5,024 nucleotides of DNA from Verrucomicrobiota bacterium (GTDB lineage: Bacteria > Verrucomicrobiota > Verrucomicrobiia > Limisphaerales > UBA9464), in assembly GCA_947464705.1 (NCBI GenBank), contig CANHYD010000205.1:1-5024 (forward strand). The letters are read 5' to 3'. Numbering within the stretch: the stretch's first letter is position 1; every line of letters begins with the position of its first letter. Under the pieces are notes generated by a model. The model was not told where the DNA came from, did not search any database, and saw only the letters and a program-made list of their open reading frames with translations. Positions 1 to 5,024 of the stretch are shown here, one piece after another. A program made the position numbers and the translations under genes.

Positions 1-345
1 TCCCAGGATGGGCAATGCCGTCTCGCGACGGATGAGCAGCGGAAAATAGCCGATGTTGGCGCCGACATCCACCACGGTGCCCTGATTGAGCGACCGCAGG
101 ATGGGCGCAATCAGGCCAAACTCGGGCAACAAGTGCTCTCCGGCCACCAACAACGTGGCGACCGCCTTGGTCCACGACGCGGGGTGGGCCAGACGCCCCG
201 CCCCAAAGGGTACCGAGACCAATCCCGAGGTTCCGTTGATCCAGCCCAGGAGCGCGTGAAACTTGCGACCCAGAGGGAGGTTCCGAATCAGGCCCGCACC
301 CTGGATCGGCCGGGGCGATGGATGAGGATGGGAGGCGGTGGGCAT
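1..345 (-). CDS. FkbM-family SAM-dependent methyltransferase, N-terminal part (cut by window edge)
   Basis: An open minus-strand frame runs from an ATG at 345-343 to the window edge, giving the first 115 residues; the C-terminus lies outside. Residues 91-100 read VVDVGANIGY, the glycine-rich SAM-binding motif I in the form typical of FkbM-type methyltransferases, preceded by FGLIAPILRSL (76-86), the helix usually found before it. FkbM enzymes O-methylate sugars or other small hydroxylated compounds, often in envelope glycan or natural-product synthesis; the substrate cannot be read here. The first in-frame stop upstream is at 465-463, and the ATG at 345 is the only ATG between it and motif I. 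There is no clear Shine-Dalgarno sequence before it, so a TTG near 372 is an alternative start. The first 15 residues are rich in proline and histidine and may not belong to the fold. The gene is transcribed divergently from pyrD. Confidence 0.8.
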   Translation of the reverse strand, partial: MPTASHPHPSPRPIQGAGLIRNLPLGRKFHALLGWINGTSGLVSVPFGAGRLAHPASWTKAVATLLVAGEHLLPEFGLIAPILRSLNQGTVVDVGANIGYFPLLIRRETALPILG

Positions 346-469
346 CGGATTTTGGGGCAGCGCGTCCAACAAAGAACGCAGAACGACGCTGCCAATCCCC
401 CGGCCGGCAAGGAAGCGGCTTTTTGCGGGTTCCGTGATTTCAGAGGTCCGGGCTCGCGGAATTCATTCG

Positions 470-540
470 GATTTTGCGCGTCACCCGGCAAACCCCATTT
501 GCCCGAACGCGGGCATTCCGGGCAGTCTTACGGGCGCATG
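470..540 (-). repeat. Degenerate intergenic element, copy A
   Basis: This stretch shares two blocks with 3999-4061, in the same order and orientation. The first is GATTTTGCGCGTCACCCGG at 470-488, which differs from the other copy by one substitution and one single-base gap. The second is ACGGGCGCATG at 530-540, identical in both. An inverted repeat (500-515) lies between the blocks. Relative to the minus strand, its TCACCCGG block begins 136 bp before the start codon of the FkbM-type gene. The right end includes the pyrD start codon. The strand is given as minus because both copies precede minus-strand genes; the true orientation is unknown. Confidence 0.4.
500..524 (+). promoter_or_regulatory. 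Possible alternative hairpins in the pyrD leader
   Basis: TGCCCG at 500-505 can pair with CGGGCA at 510-515 (four-base loop AACG) or with the second CGGGCA at 519-524. The two partners are a direct repeat of nine bases (CGGGCATTC then CGGGCAGTC). The structure ends 13 bases before the pyrD start codon, in a region without a clear Shine-Dalgarno sequence. Enterobacterial pyrC and pyrD are known to be controlled by a leader hairpin that hides the ribosome binding site. A similar role here is only a guess, and the stems are short. Confidence 0.25.
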
Positions 541-1641
541 AGTTGGCTGTATCGCAACATCGCTCGCCCGTTCCTCTTTGCTCAGGACTCCGAGGCGGTC
601 CACAACCGGACCCTCGGCTTGTTGGCCCAAGCCAGTCACTGTGCCGGGACGCGGAAGCTGGCACAGGCGCTCTTTGAGACTGCCCCTCTGCCGGTTGAAG
701 CCATGGGACTGCGTTTCCCCAACCCGGTGGGACTCGCCGCCGGCATGGACAAGCAGGCCGCGGCCGTGCCGATGTGGGAGGCCCTCGGATTCGGCTTCAG
801 CGAACTGGGTGGTGTGACCGGCCACGCACAGCCGGGCAATCCCCAGCCACGGATGTTTCGACACGTTCCGGACGAAGCCCTGGTCAACCGGATGGGTTTC
901 AACAACGGCGGGGCGACCGCCTTGGCCGAGCGCTTGGCGGCTTGGCGGACTCAAGGACTGTGGCCCTCCCATCCCGTGGGCATCAATTTGGGCAAGTCCA
1001 AGATCACTCCGCTGGATCAAGCCGCGGCCGAATATGCCCAGTCGTTCCGCACCTTGTGGCACCTGGCCGATTTCTTCGTGGTCAATGTCAGTTCGCCGAA
1101 CACGCCCAACTTGCGACAACTTCAGGACAAGGCGGCGTTAGACGACATCCTGGCGGCAATGCAAACGGTGAATGCGGAATTATCCCGCGGCGGCGCAGCC
1201 AAGCCCGTGCTCGTCAAAGTAGCCCCGGACCTGACCTTCGACGCGCTGGATGAAATCGTGAGTCTGGTCGGGCCTCGCCAACTCGCCGGACTGGTGGCCA
1301 CCAACACCACCCTCGCTCGTCCCGCACAGCAAGACCACCTGGCTCAGAGGATCTACCGCGAGACGGGTGGCCTCAGCGGTCGGCCGCTGGCCTCCCGCAG
1401 CACCGAAGTGGTGCGTCATCTCTACCGGCAAACACAGGGTAAAGTGCCGATCATCGGAGTGGGCGGAATCTTCACCGCCGCGGACGCCTGGGAAAAAGTC
1501 ACGGCCGGAGCCTCGTTGGTTCAGGTGTACTCGGGCTTGGTCTATGAGGGTCCAGGGCTTGTGCGCGAGTTGATCGAGGGATTGGCCCAACGTCTGGGCG
1601 GCGGTCGCTGGACCGACGCCGTCGGCAGCGCGGCCCGGTAA
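538..1641 (+). CDS. pyrD: Dihydroorotate dehydrogenase (quinone), class 2
   Basis: This 367-residue FMN enzyme oxidises dihydroorotate to orotate, the fourth step of de novo UMP synthesis, passing electrons to membrane quinone. The N-terminus (MSWLYRNIARPFLF, with EAVHNRTLGLL after it) is the helical membrane-associating extension that defines class 2. Further motifs are NPVGLAAGMDK (62-72, FMN site), QPGNPQPRMFR (98-108), NRMGFNN (117-123), GINLGKSK (148-155) and NVSSPNTPNLRQLQ (183-196). Ser186 is the likely class 2 catalytic base, where class 1 enzymes use Cys. VKVAPDL (226-232), ATNTT (254-258), GGLSGRPL (277-284), GVGGI (307-311) and VYSGLVYEGPGL (330-341, phosphate end of the FMN site) complete the barrel. 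Length is normal for the family. The frame stays open back to 133, but conservation begins at the ATG at 538, so that start is chosen although no strong ribosome binding site precedes it. A glycosyltransferase gene follows after 42 bp on the same strand. Confidence 0.97.
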   Translation: MSWLYRNIARPFLFAQDSEAVHNRTLGLLAQASHCAGTRKLAQALFETAPLPVEAMGLRFPNPVGLAAGMDKQAAAVPMWEALGFGFSELGGVTGHAQPGNPQPRMFRHVPDEALVNRMGFNNGGATALAERLAAWRTQGLWPSHPVGINLGKSKITPLDQAAAEYAQSFRTLWHLADFFVVNVSSPNTPNLRQLQDKAALDDILAAMQTVNAELSRGGAAKPVLVKVAPDLTFDALDEIVSLVGPRQLAGLVATNTTLARPAQQDHLAQRIYRETGGLSGRPLASRSTEVVRHLYRQTQGKVPIIGVGGIFTAADAWEKVTAGASLVQVYSGLVYEGPGLVRELIEGLAQRLGGGRWTDAVGSAAR

Positions 1642-1674
1642 GGTCCGGCCCCGGAAAACGCCTCCGATGCAACC

Positions 1675-1678
1675 GAGG
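1675..1678 (+). promoter_or_regulatory. Ribosome binding site of the GT21 glycosyltransferase
   Basis: GAGG lies five bases before the tandem ATGATG at 1684. It is the only purine-rich Shine-Dalgarno match in the 42-bp gap after pyrD, and it fixes the start at the first ATG. Confidence 0.6.
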
Positions 1679-1683
1679 ACACC

Positions 1684-2889
1684 ATGATGCCCCCGCTGAC
1701 CGTTGGGATCCCTTCGGCTTTAGCCGTCCTGAGCTTTGGCATCGTTACCTGGCAGTTCATCGCCGCGCAGCGTTTTCCGCTGCATCGGCGAAGCCCCAAT
1801 CCTGGATTTGCTCCCGGCATCTCCCTCCTGAAACCCCTCAAGGGCTTGGATCCCGATCACTCGGAACAGTGCCTGACGAGTTGGCTCACGCAGAACTACG
1901 CGGGTCCCCTGCAGTTCCTCTTCGTGGTGGCCGACGCCAACGATCCGGTGGTGCCGCTGGTGCAACGGCTCATCGCAGCGCATCCCCATCGCGACGCCCG
2001 ATTGCTGATTTTTCCGGAGCGGGTGGGTGCCAATGCCAAGGTCTCCAAACTGGCGCAGGCCGAGGGTCTGATCGCCCACGACCTGGTGCTGGTGAGCGAT
2101 GCCGATGTGCTGGCCCCGACCGATCTGCTGTCGCAGATGGTGTTGCCGCTCCAAGACACAGGCGTGGCCTTGGTCCACAGTTTCTATCGATCAGCCAATC
2201 CCTCCAACGCCGCCATGGAATGGGAGGCTACCGCCATGAATGCCGACTTCTGGAGTCAGGTGCTGCAGTCGCGGATGCTGGCTCCGATGGATTTCGCTCT
2301 CGGGGCGGCCATGCTCGTCCGCCGCTCCGCGCTGGAAAGCATCGGCGGTTTCCGGGCTTTGGCCGATTACCTCGCCGATGATTTTCAACTGGGTCACCGC
2401 ATCGTCGCGGGCGGGGGGCGCATTGAACTCACTCCCGTGATCGTCGAGTGCCTCGATGTCCCCACGGGCTGGAAGACTATCTGGACCCATCAAGTGCGCT
2501 GGAACCGCACCATTCGCGTCTGCCGACCTGGTCCTTACATCGCCAGCATTCTCGCCAATGGCACCGTATGGAACGCATTGGCGGCAGCCGTGGTGTGGTG
2601 GCATCCGGCGCTGTCCTCCCGAGAACGCGGACCCTGGCTCGGACTCTTCATGGGATTGATCATCGCCCGCTCGCTCATGGCGCAACTCCTGGCCCAACAG
2701 CTCGCGGCCGTGCCGGGTCGACCGAGCCGTGGGGATTCGTTCGTGTTCGGCATGGCCGCCGCCAAAGACTTGCTGGGGGCCGCCGTCTGGGTCGCTGCCA
2801 TCTTCGGCAACACCGTCCACTGGCGAGGCATCGACTACTCGGTGGACCGTGAGGGCCGATTGACCCCCTTGCCCAACTCGACTGGCTGA
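1684..2889 (+). CDS. GT21-family membrane glycosyltransferase (ceramide glucosyltransferase / HpnI-like)
   Basis: This 401-residue inner-membrane glycosyltransferase has the GT-A fold. SLLKPLKGLDP (47-57) is the opening signature of the ceramide glucosyltransferase family. The family D1, D2, D3, (Q/R)xxRW pattern is complete: Asp84 in VVADANDP, Asp139/Asp141 in LVSDADV, Asp232/Asp233 in LADDFQLG, and Gln270-Val-Arg-Trp273. GANAKVSKL (115-123) is also typical. A hydrophobic N-terminal anchor (about 7-28) and hydrophobic segments near 285-306, 318-340 and 353-376 indicate a membrane enzyme with a cytosolic catalytic domain. By family, it moves a sugar from a nucleotide-sugar donor to a lipid: ceramide (glucosylceramide) or, in HpnI, GlcNAc to bacteriohopanetetrol. 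No hopanoid or sphingolipid gene is visible nearby, so the acceptor is open. The start at 1684 is supported by GAGG five bases upstream; a second ATG follows at once. It probably shares a transcript with pyrD. Confidence 0.88.
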   Translation: MMPPLTVGIPSALAVLSFGIVTWQFIAAQRFPLHRRSPNPGFAPGISLLKPLKGLDPDHSEQCLTSWLTQNYAGPLQFLFVVADANDPVVPLVQRLIAAHPHRDARLLIFPERVGANAKVSKLAQAEGLIAHDLVLVSDADVLAPTDLLSQMVLPLQDTGVALVHSFYRSANPSNAAMEWEATAMNADFWSQVLQSRMLAPMDFALGAAMLVRRSALESIGGFRALADYLADDFQLGHRIVAGGGRIELTPVIVECLDVPTGWKTIWTHQVRWNRTIRVCRPGPYIASILANGTVWNALAAAVVWWHPALSSRERGPWLGLFMGLIIARSLMAQLLAQQLAAVPGRPSRGDSFVFGMAAAKDLLGAAVWVAAIFGNTVHWRGIDYSVDREGRLTPLPNSTG

Positions 2890-2892
2890 CGA

Positions 2893-2912
2893 GCCCTTGG
2901 AGCCTCAAAGGC
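2893..2912. terminator. Possible bidirectional hairpin between convergent genes
   Basis: GCCCTTG at 2893-2899 and CAAAGGC at 2906-2912 form a seven-pair stem around a six-base loop. The middle position is a C-A mismatch in plus-strand RNA and a wobble pair in minus-strand RNA. The hairpin fills most of the 25 bp between the stop of the glycosyltransferase (plus) and the stop of the rhomboid gene (minus), where both transcripts must end. There is no T-run on either side, so it is not a canonical intrinsic terminator and the call is weak. Confidence 0.3.
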
Positions 2913-2914
2913 CA

Positions 2915-3877
2915 TCAACGCCCCCGAGCAGCCCAGGCACCAAGCCACGGACCCACAGCCAACACGGCATAAGCCAAGGCCCAGAGCTTCTCATACCGGC
3001 CCCAACGAAACCAGGCGGCCAGAGCTCCGAGCAGGATGCCGCCGAAAAAGCCACCGGCATGGGCCAACACATCCGAGGCTGGGTTGACTCCCAGGCTGAG
3101 GAATAGAAACCCGCCGGCTCCCAGGCTGATCCACACCGGCTTGGTGGCATGCCGGCTGATGCGCCACCAGACCACCGCATGCCCCGCCAGAAGTCCGAGG
3201 GCCGCCATCACCACACCCGAGGCTCCGAGAGCCCGAGCGGTGGGCTCACGTAAGAGCACCCCCGGAATATTGGCTGCGGTGCCGGCCAGGAGGCTCAGGC
3301 TCAGCGCGGTGCCCGGACCATACCGACCCATGGCCAAGCCGAGGGTAAGAGCGCCGGTGCCGACGTTCGAAGCCAGATGCGCCACGTCGGCATGCAGCCA
3401 GGTGGCGGTGAAGAGGCGCCACCATTGCCCGTCTTGACGGACCGCCGCCACCTCGACCCAACCGGCGGAGCGGAGGACCGTGGGCAACAGCCCATGGAGC
3501 AGGCACAACACCAGGACCCAGGCCACCACACCCGGCGCCCAAGACAACGATCGGTCGGAGGCCGCGCTGGTGGCCGCGGAACGCTGCCAGTCGAACCGGG
3601 GGTTCTCGCGGCGGTACTCGTCAATCACCGCCCTGGCCCGCTCGATCGATGCGGGTTCGACGCGCAGGCACCACACGGTCGATCGGGAGCGCCGAGACGG
3701 TTGGGGCCCGCGGAATCGAGGATCGGGTTCGTGGACAATCCTTGAGCGATGCGGATCGGTGAGGACCTCGACGGAAGCCGTCCCCGAATCCGATGAAGGT
3801 TCGGAAAGGTCCGCCAATTCTTCCCTCTCGATCACTGCGGGGATCCCCTGGCTGATAAGGACCAAACCCCAGTCCAT
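2915..3877 (-). CDS. Rhomboid-family intramembrane serine protease
   Basis: This 320-residue polytopic protein should cleave substrate transmembrane helices within the lipid bilayer. The rhomboid core is complete: GQWWRLFTATWLHADVAHLASN (150-171) carries the HxxxxHxxxN motif (His162, His167, Asn171), GASG (218-221) carries the nucleophile Ser220, and AHAGGFFGG (272-280) carries the partner His273. About six hydrophobic segments span residues 114-310. The N-terminal cytosolic part starts MDWGLVLISQGIPAVIE and resumes with VWCLRVEPASIERARAVIDEYRRENPRF (68-95), the small domain seen before the core in many bacterial rhomboids. Between them, about 21-66 is a polar, probably disordered stretch. 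The frame is open back to an ATG at 4060, but GGAGG six bases before the ATG at 3877 and the family-like MDWG start support the shorter form. Substrates cannot be predicted. The gene converges on the glycosyltransferase. Confidence 0.92.
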   Translation of the reverse strand: MDWGLVLISQGIPAVIEREELADLSEPSSDSGTASVEVLTDPHRSRIVHEPDPRFRGPQPSRRSRSTVWCLRVEPASIERARAVIDEYRRENPRFDWQRSAATSAASDRSLSWAPGVVAWVLVLCLLHGLLPTVLRSAGWVEVAAVRQDGQWWRLFTATWLHADVAHLASNVGTGALTLGLAMGRYGPGTALSLSLLAGTAANIPGVLLREPTARALGASGVVMAALGLLAGHAVVWWRISRHATKPVWISLGAGGFLFLSLGVNPASDVLAHAGGFFGGILLGALAAWFRWGRYEKLWALAYAVLAVGPWLGAWAARGR

Positions 3878-3883
3878 GGCCTG

Positions 3884-3888
3884 CCTCC
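3884..3888 (-). promoter_or_regulatory. Ribosome binding site that decides the rhomboid start
   Basis: On the minus strand GGAGG lies six bases before the ATG at 3877-3875. This is a strong Shine-Dalgarno match, and it favours this start over the in-frame ATG codons at 3949 and 4060. Confidence 0.75.
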
Positions 3889-3998
3889 GAGACCCTGCAG
3901 TCAACGTCGCCGGGGCGAGCCGATCCAGGTCGGTGGGGTGGGGAATCATGAGCGCGCAATGTCGGGAACCCGGGCCGGAAATCAACGGGACCGGCGAA

Positions 3999-4061
3999 GA
4001 TTTCGCGCAGTCACCCGGAACCTGCGACGAAGCCGTCGGGCGCGCAGCCAACGGGCGCATG
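3999..4061 (-). repeat. Degenerate intergenic element, copy B
   Basis: This is the second copy of the element at 470-540: GATTTCGCGCAGTCACCCGG at 3999-4018 and ACGGGCGCATG at 4051-4061, with an inverted repeat (4033-4054) overlapping the second block. It occupies much of the 198-bp gap between the secreted-protein gene and the rhomboid gene. Its TCACCCGG block begins 134 bp upstream of the rhomboid start codon, almost the same distance as in copy A. Confidence 0.4.
4033..4054 (-). terminator. Hairpin after the secreted-protein gene, possible terminator
   Basis: In minus-strand RNA, CCGTTGG and CCGACGG (4054-4048 and 4039-4033) form a seven-pair stem with one wobble pair and an eight-base loop. 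It begins 21 bases after the stop codon of the secreted-protein gene. No U-tract follows, so it may be a weak or factor-assisted terminator, or simply part of the intergenic element described at 3999-4061. Confidence 0.3.
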
Positions 4062-4075
4062 CCGGCGAAACAATC

Positions 4076-4648
4076 TCAACGGTTGATCTGCCAGAAGCGG
4101 ATGCCCACGGGCTCGACCCGGATCGGATCTTGCATGGAGGTAGGCAGCGGGGCGTCTCCCCGAATCCCGAAGATCCGGGCCGACCGCATCAAGTCGGTCT
4201 CACTGTCGAGAGGGGCCCTCGGATTGAACAAAGACCACAATTTCGAGGCCTTGGGTTCCTTGAAGAGGCCACGCACCCAACCCCCTTGCTCCGGGACCGA
4301 CAACACTTTCGGCTCGGCGAGGGAGCGGCGGAAAAGCCCGCTTTCAAGGACCAATAACTCTCGTTGCGCCTCCTGAGGGCTGACAGCGATTACCGAATTT
4401 TCGCCCAAGGGGACCGCGGAGGCCCGCACCAGCAGCACCCTCTGGGAAGGCTGGGAACTCGGCTCAGCGCCGTTGGGCGGCACCAGCGGTTTGGCCACCG
4501 CGTCGGCCGTTTTCGCTACGCCTGACGGCGTGGCCGCACGGGTCGGTTTGTCTTCGGCTGCTCCAGCGACTGGCACCAGCGACAGCAGGATCGCTGTCAC
4601 CAGACTCGGGCGCAGGCAGTTCGAAATCCGGCCTTGAAGTGCGTTCAT
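4076..4648 (-). CDS. Predicted secreted protein of unknown function
   Basis: I do not recognise the family of this 190-residue protein. Residues 1-30 form a good Sec signal peptide: a short basic start (Arg7, Arg13), a hydrophobic core (SLVTAILLSLVPV) and a VAGA|AED-type cleavage site after about residue 30. There is no lipobox cysteine, so a soluble exported product is likely. Residues 31-70 are rich in Ala, Pro, Ser and Lys and look like a linker. Residues 71-190 are more structured and contain QRELLVLESGLFRRS (95-109), GGWVRGLFKE (122-131) and KLWSLFNPRAPLDSETD (136-152), ending in GIRFWQINR. The start ATG overlaps the stop of the upstream hydrolase gene as ATGA. The nearest purine-rich stretch (GAGGAG) is over 20 bases away, so translation probably depends on coupling to the hydrolase. 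It is likely real because of the signal peptide and the overlap; its function is unknown. Confidence 0.75.
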   Translation of the reverse strand: MNALQGRISNCLRPSLVTAILLSLVPVAGAAEDKPTRAATPSGVAKTADAVAKPLVPPNGAEPSSQPSQRVLLVRASAVPLGENSVIAVSPQEAQRELLVLESGLFRRSLAEPKVLSVPEQGGWVRGLFKEPKASKLWSLFNPRAPLDSETDLMRSARIFGIRGDAPLPTSMQDPIRVEPVGIRFWQINR

Positions 4649-5024
4649 GGGAACCAGGGGTTATTGGCTTTCTCCTCTTCCACGGTCGTGAGCGGACCAT
4701 GACCGGGACACACTAGCGTCGCCGCGGGCAGTGAGAAAATCTGTTCTCGGACTTTCGACCGGGCCAACTCCAGCTGATCCCGGGCCCCACCCATGGATCC
4801 GGCAAAGAGAGCATCTCCCACGATGGCCACATGTGGAGCGTCCTCGGGCCAGTTGCCCACAATGTAAGTGACCCCGTCCTCAGCATGTCCCGGCGTGTCG
4901 CGATTGGTGACCCGCAAGCTGCCCAGCATGATGAAGTCATTGGGGCGGATGCGCTGTTCCACAGGAGCATTCTTGGAGTTGGTGTGGATCCGGGCCTTGG
5001 GGAAGCGTTCCCGAAGACCGGCCA
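4645..5024 (-). CDS. Metallo-beta-lactamase-fold hydrolase, C-terminal part (cut by window edge)
   Basis: The last 125 residues are visible; the N-terminus, including the expected HxHxDH metal motif, lies beyond 5024. What remains carries the other metal-ligand positions of a glyoxalase II-like MBL enzyme: DTPGHAEDG (His46 of the visible part), VGDALFAGSMGGA (Asp70, bridging ligand) and VCPGHGPLTTVEEEKANNPWF (His108). Such enzymes hydrolyse thioesters or related substrates at a dinuclear metal site. The exact substrate is not readable, and glyoxalase II itself, a persulfide dioxygenase-like enzyme or a general MBL hydrolase are all possible. The frame is open with no stop to the window edge, so the GTG at 4962 is internal and not the start. 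The stop TGA (4647-4645) overlaps the start of the downstream secreted-protein gene, so the two form a tight operon. Confidence 0.87.
   Translation of the reverse strand, partial: AGLRERFPKARIHTNSKNAPVEQRIRPNDFIMLGSLRVTNRDTPGHAEDGVTYIVGNWPEDAPHVAIVGDALFAGSMGGARDQLELARSKVREQIFSLPAATLVCPGHGPLTTVEEEKANNPWFP

Noticed and set aside
288..491. Minus-strand frame of 67 codons near the left edge
   Set aside because: It is in a different frame from the FkbM-type gene, which carries the clear VVDVGANIGY motif, and shows no motif itself.
133..537. In-frame extension of the pyrD reading frame upstream of 538, adding 135 residues
   Set aside because: The added residues are Arg/Gly/Pro-rich and match no PyrD feature. 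The class 2 N-terminus begins at 538, and most of the stretch is antisense to the FkbM-type gene.
346..537. Sigma-70-like promoter boxes in the divergent gap
   Set aside because: Several partial matches (for example TTGCGG at 423 on plus, TTGCCG near 490 on minus) lack a convincing partner box at 16-18 bp, so none is reported.
481..1119. Minus-strand open frame of 212 codons across pyrD
   Set aside because: It is antisense to strongly conserved pyrD codons and its translation shows no recognisable motif.
3878..4060. Extension of the rhomboid reading frame to ATG codons at 3949 or 4060
   Set aside because: The ATG at 3877 has GGAGG at ideal spacing and starts the family-like MDWGLVLISQG. The upstream residues look like translated intergenic DNA and cover intergenic element copy B.
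3480..4376. Plus-strand open frame of 298 codons
   Set aside because: It is antisense to the rhomboid and secreted-protein genes, has an Arg/Ser-rich composition with no domain, and reflects high GC content.
4464..4700. Minus-strand frame of 78 codons across the hydrolase/secreted-protein junction
   Set aside because: It is an out-of-frame shadow of both genes, with an Arg-rich low-complexity translation.

Overview
The window holds six protein genes, four complete and two cut by the window edges, with little non-coding space. The DNA is GC-rich. Gene content and protein style suggest an uncultured or environmental Verrucomicrobiota-like bacterium (perhaps the Limisphaerales/Pedosphaera side). 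The reasons are a class 2, membrane-type dihydroorotate dehydrogenase, a GT21 ceramide-glucosyltransferase-type enzyme, and a rhomboid beginning MDWGLVLISQG. This assignment is inferred by reading and has not been checked by any search.

Layout. At the left edge, on the minus strand, lies the N-terminal part of an FkbM-type SAM-dependent methyltransferase (345 down to 1, running off the edge). A 192-bp divergent intergenic region separates it from a plus-strand pair: pyrD (538-1641) and, 42 bp later, a membrane GT21-family glycosyltransferase (1684-2889). Only 25 bp then separate this pair from a convergent minus-strand set. Read in its own direction, that set is: the C-terminal part of a metallo-beta-lactamase-fold hydrolase (entering from the right edge, ending at 4645), a small secreted protein of unknown function that starts inside the hydrolase stop codon (ATGA overlap, 4648-4076), a 198-bp gap, and a rhomboid intramembrane serine protease (3877-2915).

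How the genes work together. pyrD supplies the quinone-linked fourth step of pyrimidine synthesis at the inner membrane. The GT21 enzyme probably glycosylates a membrane lipid (sphingolipid or hopanoid) and seems to share its transcript with pyrD. The hydrolase and the secreted protein look translationally coupled. No single pathway joins all six genes, and most of the window is ordinary chromosomal housekeeping and envelope content. I found no mobile element, CRISPR array, rRNA or tRNA.

The least explained signal is non-coding. The two longer intergenic gaps (346-537 and 3878-4075) share two sequence blocks in the same order and orientation: a near-identical 19/20-nt block and an identical 11-nt block. 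A short inverted repeat lies between them. In both places the element sits about 135 bp upstream of the start codon of a minus-strand gene. It may be a degenerate dispersed intergenic repeat or a shared regulatory element.
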